From Brachionus rotundiformis (lineage: Eukaryota > Rotifera > Eurotatoria > Ploima > Brachionidae): a DNA stretch of 64,000 bases. The translations under genes and the position numbers were made by a program. How positions within the stretch are numbered: position 1 is the stretch's first letter; every line of letters starts with the position of its first letter. The notes under the pieces are model-generated. The model saw only the letters and a program-made list of their open reading frames with translations, searched no databases and was not told the DNA's origin. Below are positions 56,674 through 64,000 of this stretch, in pieces. Location of the stretch: NCBI GenBank assembly GCA_016802295.1, contig JAESIW010000207.1, positions 1,626,032 through 1,690,031 on the forward strand, read 5' to 3'.

Positions 56674-58776
56674 TATTTTATTCTAGAATATCTTATCTTA
56701 AATTGAACCAAAAATTAGTTACAAAAATTATTAAATAGAAAATAAAAAAAAAGTAAGTGTTGGCTTTTCTGTGTTTTGCCATCTCTAATTTTTACGTCTT
56801 TTATGTTAGCTATACAGTAATCTTAGCTAATATTAATATTATTATTGAAATATGAAAATTATAATTTTAAATGGAATAGAAGAGTAGAGAAATATAAAAT
56901 ATAATATGATAGAGAAAAATATATGTGCAGTTGTGAATTTTGGATTGTCGTCATATGAATTTATCACTACCCTGGCGAGGATGTATCTCTTAGGACCTCA
57001 AGATAAAAGATAATTAGCAATTTTTATTTGAAATAGCTTTCTAGAATATTTGCCAAGATGCGCATAGTTTTTCTCTAGTTGCTATAGTTGTTCGTATGAA
57101 GCATTGGTTTGAATTTAGAGTTGTCATTCTTTTTAATAATTATAATTAATATTAAAATTTTATTTCTAGTTCATCATCATCAACCATTTAATGCTGAACT
57201 AAATTAACTTTAGACAAATTTTTCACCGTAATTTATAAAATATAAAAATGAGTGTGATTAATTGTTGACTAATTTTTATTAGGCAGATTTTCTACACCGT
57301 GGAACAATTGTTTAATATTTTATGAAATTTTCTCCTCTGTCTCAAACTGACTTTTGGAATAGATGCTTATTTTTATCTGGTCTAAAGATAGATTGTGAAT
57401 TTTATCTAGAATTTTTCTTTATAAATTAGAAAAAAAAAATATTTGTAAAAATTACATTTGAATAAACAAAATTTTCTAGCTTGTATTCAATCTTATCTAA
57501 CTAGAGGATTGAATTGCATATGAATTAATTTGGCAAATTGTTTTATTTACCTTTGTTTCCCATCCGAGAAACAATAAAAAAAATTTTCAATTATAAATTT
57601 TTGAAATATAAAACAAAATAAACTAATTCATTTATTTGAAATTTAATTTCAAATTTTTTTTGTTTAATTTTTTTAAAAATTACCAAATTTTGGTTTGGTT
57701 AAATTTGGTACATTTTAACAAAATCAACCAAAAAATATATTATGTTTTTTTTAAAGCTTAAAACTGGCCCTGTAAATGCAACATGGTAAAAAATCAAAAG
57801 TCAATCAATTGACCAAGTCTGTTAATAGTGTGCAAAAACTGTACACTATGTTGTATTTACAAGACCAGTTTTGAGCTTTTAAAAATAAAATATAAAATAT
57901 TTTTAAATGTACCAAATTTAACTAAATCTCAAAGATTGTCTATTTGGGCAATATTGTCTTATAATTAACTTTAAAAGATACCTTTTTCAAAAATATAATG
58001 AATGATTCGCCAATTTATTAGGCTATAACCTTGGCATACTTTTTTAGGGTTAGTTTTTAGCCTCAAAATTTTTGGCTAGTCTTATTAGCTTACTTTTTCT
58101 AAGAACATTTATTTTGTATAAATTCATAATGGCAAAAATTTTTGTGAAAATTCGAATATTCCAATCATTAGATACCAAACATCCATTAACATGCCGAAAA
58201 TTTGCATTGTGCATTTTTTGTTGCTTTTTGACAATATCTTGGGACCATATAATCGGAAATCATGGTTACCAATTAGGACATTATAGTTTTCGAAGAAAAA
58301 AATTAAATTTTCTTTAAGTGTGTAACCTTTGTCTTATCATTTGGTCAAATTTTTGCAAAACATAGCTTTCTCATTAGCTTAATAGAATCAGTAAATTTCT
58401 TTGCCAAACAAAATATTTTTTACAACTAAAAGATAATTGAAATTAGTTCATTATAGAGAGAGATGTTTAAAAATTTTAAAATAAAATATTCTCTAGTAAA
58501 AAAAGTAACAATAAAAAGACCTTTACTCAATTTAATTAATCATTGTATTTATGATTCACGATTATTTTAATGATCAAAATTTTTAAGAGTCTAATTGACT
58601 TGGCACTAGATAAGATCAATATAAAAATCAATCTCTAGCGTTACTTAATAAACCAGAATAATTATTTAACTATTAATTTAATTTAATATTAATCAGCTTT
58701 ATTATTTTAATTTAATAATAAAAAAAAACATTATAAAAATTAAAAAAACACTTTTATAAAAAAAAATTGGAATTCA
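56674..58776. other. gene-poor 2.1-kb region
   Basis: No exon supported. Contains the foldback element at 57698-57923. The 81-codon frame at 58072-58317 (+) lies in AT-rich sequence and has no recognisable similarity. Confidence 0.55.
57698..57923. repeat. foldback/MITE-like inverted repeat
   Basis: Arms 57698-57786 and 57845-57923 are reverse complements with some substitutions and indels. The outermost GTTAAATTTGGTACATTT is conserved at both ends, and the inner part shows AAAACTGG[CT]C[CT]TGTAAAT and CAACAT[AG]GT. The loop is about 58 nt. No open frame. A perfect short inverted pair, TACCAAATTT/AAATTTGGTA, spans the left boundary (57681-57710). Confidence 0.78.
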
Positions 58777-60467
58777 TTAACTTTTAATTAACAATTGTAG
58801 CGATTTAAGTTTGGCATCAATTTCTTTCATCTCATTGTTGGTATCATAGATTTCATTCAAGTATTGGTCTTCTTGTGGATAATTTTTTTGAGTGGAATTT
58901 TTCACTTTTGTCCTTTGATTAGGTTTTTTCTGGCTCGATTTCTTGCGTGACAAACGACTTGAAACCGAGTTACACTCGGACTGATTATCAGATGAACAAT
59001 AAGATCCAATCTCACTATCATTCAGGCTAAAATGGCTAGTTCTAAATCTCCTCTCATTCAAGGAAGTTCTCGAACCACTTAGTCTGTTCTTAATCTCCCT
59101 ATCTTTCTTTGCTTTCAATTCTTCCAATTTATTCTTCCTATTTTTGACATATTCAGTTGGATTGAATTTTCTTCTGCCGGACGAGTCTAGGGAATTGTTT
59201 GACCTGACTGACCGATTTGAGGGAGCTGGCGAAGCACTCTTAACCCTGTTGGTGACCAGTGAGTTGTTTCGACTAGAACTACGGCTCAATTCTCGGGACA
59301 TATGGCCATGAAAGGAACGCAACGAGTCATCTCTGGTAAATGACCTCACTGATTCATTTGATGAGGTTCTTTTCAAACTAGATGTAGAAGGCTTTCGCTG
59401 GCGCAGAACTCTCAATTCATTACTAATACACTTAATTTCGTTTTTTAAGTTTCTTTCGGTAACTCTGGCCTGTTGTAGCTCATTTTTAAGTATCTCCACC
59501 TCTTGCTTTTTCTTCTGGAGCTGCTTTTGGAACAAATTTTTTTCCTTTATCGCTTTTTCTTCAATGGTCTTTATCATTTGCCTAAGAAGTTTTGTCTCTT
59601 TTTGAAGCTTTGAATCTGTCCTACAATCAATACTGGTATCCAGTTCGTCCGAGTCTTCAAAAACTTGATTTTTGGCTGGACATTTATTCTTTTTTTAAAA
59701 TTAATTAAAAAAAATAAATTTTATTTTTTTATCAATTTATCTTTACTTGGGACTCATAATTTTTAATAACATTTTTTAGCTTTTTAATTGTGTCAATGAG
59801 AACGTTCACATTTGTTTTTCCCTGGTAGTTTAATTGAAGCGGATAATTTATTCTGATGAAAATTAAAAATTAATAAATTAATTAATAGACAATTTTTTTC
59901 CTATTGCCATACTTATCAAACTCAACACTATAAGTCAATATTAAAAATCTTTTATTATTATTCGAGCTCACATTTGATGCTTCGTTGAGCGAATTGTGCT
60001 TTCTGGAGCGCAAAATTTCCAAATCATGGTAAGTCAACAAATCTATTGTGACCGATGTGCTTGACTTTAAAAATAGATAATTTTTTTTGTTTAATTAAAC
60101 ATAATTTTTTATTAAATTAGAAAAAATTAAAATTTAATAATTGTAAAATTAATTATATTTTGAATAAAAAATATTCTAATTACTTTGCTCAAAGCTGTTT
60201 TAAGCATATTTAAAAATATGGCAAATGATTTAAAATTTCCTGTTTTTTTGGTCAACTCTTCTATATCTGTAGAATAATTTAAATAAAGATAAAAAAATAA
60301 AATAAAAATTTACAATATGATTCAAAAGTCCCTTTCCAACAATCAGCCGAATTGACATTACTCAATTCAATAACAAGCCTATTATCATTTTCCATTAAAC
60401 TCAAATTAACACAATATTCAACTGAATTCAAATCAAGCTCGTAGGTCCATTGCTTTTCCTGGCTCAT
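58777..60467 (-). CDS. ccdc61: coiled-coil protein CCDC61 (VFL3 homologue)
   Basis: Exons 60467-60314, 60266-60184, 60064-59913, 59852-59747 and 59688-58777 on the minus strand give 468 residues. CCDC61/VFL3 is a SAS6/XRCC4-fold protein of centrioles and basal bodies needed for basal-body orientation. The N-terminal head shows VEYCVNLSL, DCWKGTFESYIEELTKKTGN (shown in part), FAIFLNMLKTAL, SVTIDLLTYHDLEILRSRK and RFLILTYSVEFDKINYPLPL-like NYPLQLNYQGK. A coiled coil follows (residues about 190-260), then a Ser/Arg-rich stretch and FNPTEYVKNRKNKLEE, matching human FDPTAFVKAKERKQRE. The end EIDAKLKSLQLLI matches human EIDARLKALQEYM. A splice-acceptor-like sequence ends 19 nt upstream of the ATG. 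Confidence 0.92.
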
Positions 60468-60607
60468 CTTTTTAAGTATTTACAATCTACAAACAAAAAA
60501 TAAAAGATTTATAAAGACTTTTAAATCTTTTAAATGTTTTAAGAGACTATTTATTAAAAAAAGTCTTAAGAATTTTATTAAGATATGTAAAATTTTCACA
60601 TAATGGT

Positions 60608-61379
60608 CTAGCTCAACCATAATTTAAGTCTGAATGCTTCTACACCATTTAAATAGTAGCGGTACAAACGTTTATCTCTAACAAAACCAAGGTTTTCGTA
60701 TAAATTAAGTGCTGACTTGTTGGTTATTTCAGTCTCAAGAACCACTTCATCAGCATTGTTTTCAATCATGGCTTTAATAGCCAATATGACTAAGTTAGAT
60801 CCTAATTAATAATTTTAAATCTTAAAATAATAAGCTAATATTAAAAACTTGATCAGAATACCAATTTTTTTCCTTCTGCATTTTTCATGTACGGCCAACA
60901 TGGCTATATAACCCCTCATCGAGTCCTTATACCTGTCAAGCTTGCACACAATGGCCCCAACACACTCTTGACCGTCCATAGCCTATACTTAATTTTTTAA
61001 AGGCCAAAATTAACTATTTCCTCTTGAATAAATTTACCAAGAAGCATAAATGAGGCCAATTGTGGATGAAATAGCGGTAAGTGTAAACCGAATATGGTTC
61101 ACTTAAGTCCCGTGTGATAAGATCTATAATCATAGGCATTTGAGTCTCATCCTTATACTTGACGTACCTGATGCCATCCATTTCTACATGCTCATCATTA
61201 ACAAATTCCACCTTAAACTTGGACCTATCGGCAAATTTGTTCGATGAGGTGTATGGCTCTATGTCAACTTGGGGTTCGTGTTCATGATCGCAACATTGTC
61301 CATGTCCATGCGAATGTCCGTGGCCATGACCATGTCCCGATAAATTCAATTTTTCCAAAAGACTTGCATTAGATTCCAT
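60608..61379 (-). CDS. naa30: N-alpha-acetyltransferase 30 (NatC catalytic subunit)
   Basis: Exons 61379-61038, 60982-60862 and 60801-60608 on the minus strand give 218 residues. NAA30 is the GNAT-fold catalytic subunit of NatC, acetylating N-termini such as Met-Leu and Met-Ile. Family sequence is strong: LITRDLSEPYSVYTYRYFIH, WPHLCFL, CVGAIVCKLD, RGYIAMLAV, the acetyl-CoA loop CRRKKIGSNLV (in place of YRRNGIGTNLV), VVLETEITNKSALNLYENLG and LNGVEAFRLKLWL. In the loop the usual RxxGxG/A is KKIGS, a mild departure. The short N-terminus holds a striking Gly-His run, unlike the long extension in mammals. The stop lies 140 bp upstream of ccdc61 on the same strand. Confidence 0.95.
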
Positions 61380-61498
61380 TTTTAGTCTAATTTAGTAATT
61401 AATGTAACTTAAATTTTGCAATTTTTTCTCTATATATTACTTAATTTAATCGAGCTCATTTAATTTTAAAAAAATTTTCCCTTAAAATTTCAAATTAA

Positions 61499-62616
61499 AT
61501 GGATGGATTTTTAATAAACTTAATTTATTTATTTTTTATTGGGATAACTTTTTATTTCTTTACCTACTTTAGGTAAGTAATTGAAAAAAATTAAAAAAAT
61601 TCAAAGAAAATTATTAAATTATATTAATTATTAAATTAATAGAAGGCGAGTTCAACCTGTTAGACTTGTTGAAAATGAGTTTGAATTTATAGACCGTCAA
61701 TTGAATAACATGAACGAAAATTTACGCCAAGCCAACCCGACTAATATTCAAGTGAGGCCTATTGAAATTCCATTTTTAGTTGAAATAGATGCATTAAAAT
61801 CAAATTCAACAGGTAAATATACATTTTTTTATTTTATTTTTTTCTTATTTTATGACCGCTTAGCAATTTCAAAATGGTGGTTTTATTTTTGTCTTATTTT
61901 AGATGGAATATTTTTCACTTTGAAAAAATTTAATAGAAATTTAAATTTGAATCTAATGATCCTATGGTCAGTGGACATACATTCTTTTTATTCCATGCTT
62001 GAATATGAAGTAGGCCAGCTTTTTGCCGACCATTTCCAAATGATGCCAAATGTGTGCACTAGTAGGAGAAAAATATCGCCAGTGGCAAGGTAGCAAGAAA
62101 AATTTGACGCTAAATATCCAAGTTTTTACCATTTTTTCAAGTGACATCGAGTTGCATTATGAAGTGCCACGAGAATGTGCAGAATATTTTTTAGATACCA
62201 ATTCTGGTATTTTGAGAGACAGATATCATGTGGCGGTGTGTGTATTCCAAAATTTAGAAGAAACATCCAGCAATTCAGCAGTTGTGGCAAATATATACGT
62301 CTATCATTTAAAAGATAAAAGAATGGAAACAAGGTGCATCCATAATTATTTAAAATGTTCAAATAATTGTGTAATAAATTTGACCGTATGATTATTAATT
62401 TATTTTAGATAAGAAAATTAATCTTAACTTCAAAATTAGACAATTAAAAGTAACCAAGAAAATATTTGTGTTGTATGTATGGTTGGGCCTGCTGACCAAG
62501 TAATATTACCTTGCACTCATCGGTGTGTTTGTTCTGAATGTTTGGTTCGAATACCGGATAAAAAATGTCCCATGTGCAGGGTTCAGATAGTCAACAAATT
62601 TCAAATTTCCAATTAA
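61499..62616 (+). CDS. cgrrf1: CGRRF1-like RING-finger membrane protein with an apparent frameshift
   Basis: Exons 61499-61572, 61643-61812, 61903-62385 and 62440-62616. The N-terminus is one hydrophobic span (LIYLFFIGITFYFFTYF). The C-terminus is a C3HC4 RING: CVVC, then CTHRCVCSEC and CPMC. The single N-terminal membrane anchor, a middle domain and a terminal RING match CGRRF1, an ER-linked E3 ubiquitin ligase, although overall similarity is low. The coding frame shifts within exon 3 near 62052-62060: the frame through VGQLFADHF must continue as LVGEKYRQWQ in another frame. Either one extra base is present (assembly error or mutation), or a 73-nt intron (62010-62082) is removed, but that segment is as GC-rich as an exon. 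Confidence 0.7.
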
Positions 62617-62743
62617 AATGATGTGTTTTTTATTAGTTAATTTATTTCAGTAATAAATAAATTTTAATCAACAAGTTAAAAGCATTTAATTGATTTTAGA
62701 TAAATTTTTGTTTCTTTAAAATTTATTGATAAATTTGAAAAAA

Positions 62744-63517
62744 TTAGTCAAAAACTTCTTCTTTAATTTGATAACTTTTTGGCGAGTTTTTTCTAGTCTT
62801 TAGATCAATAGCTCCATTTTTTTGCAAATTTCGCCTATAATTATCAAATTTGTTTCTTAATTTTGTTCTTAAATTACACTTAGATAATAATTTTAAAAAA
62901 ATAATTCATAAGAAATTAAAAAATTATCTACTAGAATGTCAGGGTTATTTTTAATTAGGCTCGGGTATGCTCTTATGACCGATTCTGTTGTTTGTCTGTA
63001 CTGATCCTGTGTCGGATACAATCTAAATTTTTAAGAAAATAAAATATACAAACAAATAAATGATGTTTATCTAATACACTCTATATAAAATTATTTCGTT
63101 AAATAATACTTGAATTATTTTCACCAAATCCCATCTTTCCAGTTTATAAGTGGATTTTCTCAAGTTAGTTGCCAGTGGTTCTTTTATATTTCTTGTTGGA
63201 AAAATGAAATCTGTCGGCCACTCTCTGGCTAAACTGGCCTTATAAAATTGTCCAGGGCAACTTTGAAACTTCTCTCCTAATCTATTTTTGAAGCAAACGA
63301 GTTGAAGTGCCGCTGTTTGGCAACAAAATATCTTAACTGCTTGCTCAAAGTCCAAATATCTGATCATATAACCATTTAATTTAAAACCTTAATTGATTTT
63401 TCAATTAAAGTTTTAAATTTTAATTTTGACTTGTTTACTTTTGATTTTTTTTAATAATTCAGCCTCATATTTATAATCAATATGAGATAAAATTTGTGAA
63501 TAAGATAGAGATTCCAT
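62744..63517 (-). CDS. orphan protein with a C-terminal basic module
   Basis: Four exons on the minus strand, 63517-63439, 63387-63078, 63022-62932 and 62878-62744, join in frame to give 204 residues. The model starts MESLSYSQILSHIDYKYEAE and passes through GYMIRYLDFEQAVKIF. The second half has LYPTQDQYRQTTESVIRAYP followed by LRTKLRNKFDNYRRNLQK, an arrangement I associate with uncharacterised SAM-type or DNA-binding modules in transposon-rich gene families (LYPTSxQYxxVxxxLIxKYP then WxxxLRxKFKNxRR). No family name is certain. The second donor (AGAGT|GTATTAG) is needed to keep the frame. Convergent with the cgrrf1-like gene, 127 bp between stops. Confidence 0.65.
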
Positions 63518-63699
63518 TATTTTGAATATTTTTAAATTCAATTCTTGTTCTTATTTATATCCAGTTAAATACTTGACTTGTAAATTGTGCAATTCTATAA
63601 ATAGTTTTTTTTTTGTATTAAGCAAAATAATTTAAAATTGTTTATTTAAATAATTTATTCGTAAAAAAATGAATAAAAATTAAAAAAAATTATTTAGCA

Positions 63700-63958
63700 T
63701 TATTTATTGCTTTTGACTATTGCTGGACTCATATTAATTTGAAATTTACAGCAAGGTGCTGATTTAATATCAAAAGTTACCGTGTTCGGATATCCCAAAT
63801 TGCTCACAACTCCTTTAAGCATGCCACAAATGAACCATAAATACTTAAATTTTGATTTGAATTTTAAAAAAATGGTTAACTAATTGGTTTTTTACATAAA
63901 GTGTTGTTGGTGAATTGGGATCATCTGAAATTTGACTCATAATTCTGAAATTGTTGTC
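63700..63958 (-). CDS. trappc6: TRAPP complex subunit 6 (Trs33), 3' part only
   Basis: Two C-terminal exons on the minus strand, 63958-63896 and 63843-63700, give the last 68 residues; the 5' part lies beyond the window end. The sequence DNNFRIMSQISDD (human DNKFRLLTQMS), then YLWFICGMLKGVVSNLG (human YLAFTCGLIRGGLSNLG), VTFDIKS and CCKFQINM identifies TRAPPC6A/B. The subunit belongs to the TRAPP tethering complex, the exchange factor for Rab1. A 15-residue C-terminal extension follows the usual end of the protein. Confidence 0.9.
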
Positions 63959-64000
63959 CTGAAGAACAAATATACCCTTAATAATTAAATATCAAAAAAT

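Noticed and set aside
58072..58317. 81-codon plus-strand frame
   Set aside because: Composition resembles translated AT-rich DNA, and no plausible promoter or splice context was seen.
1..64000. CRISPR arrays, bacterial operons or prophage
   Set aside because: The window is eukaryotic with spliceosomal introns throughout; no regularly spaced direct repeats were seen.

Overview
The window is nuclear DNA of a small invertebrate animal. It is very AT-rich (I judge roughly 25% GC by eye), introns are mostly 50-70 nt with GT..AG ends, and nearly every gene is a conserved single-copy animal gene, including several specific to motile cilia. An AT-rich, compact, short-intron protostome genome such as a monogonont rotifer (Brachionus-like) is my best guess. 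This is inference from composition and gene content, not from a marker gene. There is one assembly gap (15218-15644).

Layout. 1-70: 3' end of rps18. 2-7.5 kb: a THAP-domain plus POGZ/ZNF280-type zinc-finger gene whose 2-kb intron carries a complete FAM187-like immunoglobulin gene on the other strand. 8.1-16 kb: mrps34, ttc27 and a tandem pair of slc35b3-like PAPS transporters, all on +. 16-23 kb, on -: drc1, med6, psmd8 and an orphan gene. 23-27.4 kb: a gene-poor stretch with a large inverted repeat. 27.4-32 kb: cdc14 (-), with a piggyBac-type MITE in an intron. 32-35.4 kb: gene-poor. 35.4-37.6 kb: a ten-finger C2H2 gene (+). 38.6-43.7 kb, on -: atp5f1e, zbbx and pyruvate kinase. 44.8-52.8 kb: rps27 (+), gpr137 (-), a GC-rich repeat island, scfd1 (+) and chtop (+). 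53-58 kb: a decayed LINE with a foldback element in it, rab1 (-) with a nearby relic of a rab exon, and another foldback element. 58.8-64 kb: ccdc61 (-), naa30 (-), cgrrf1-like (+, with an apparent frameshift), an orphan (-) and the 3' end of trappc6 (-).

Most gene models were assembled by hand by joining exons across GT..AG introns, keeping the reading frame and checking the joined protein against what I remember of the family. Exon coordinates are in each entry. Themes: translation and energy (rps18, rps27, mrps34, atp5f1e, pyruvate kinase), secretory traffic (rab1, scfd1/Sly1, trappc6, slc35b3), motile cilia and basal bodies (drc1, ccdc61, zbbx), and transcription, export and proteolysis (med6, chtop, psmd8, naa30). 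Several co-oriented neighbours lie 120-250 bp apart, and the downstream gene has a splice-acceptor-like sequence 1-25 nt before its ATG. This is the pattern expected if some are processed by spliced-leader trans-splicing, but it could also be 5'UTR introns.
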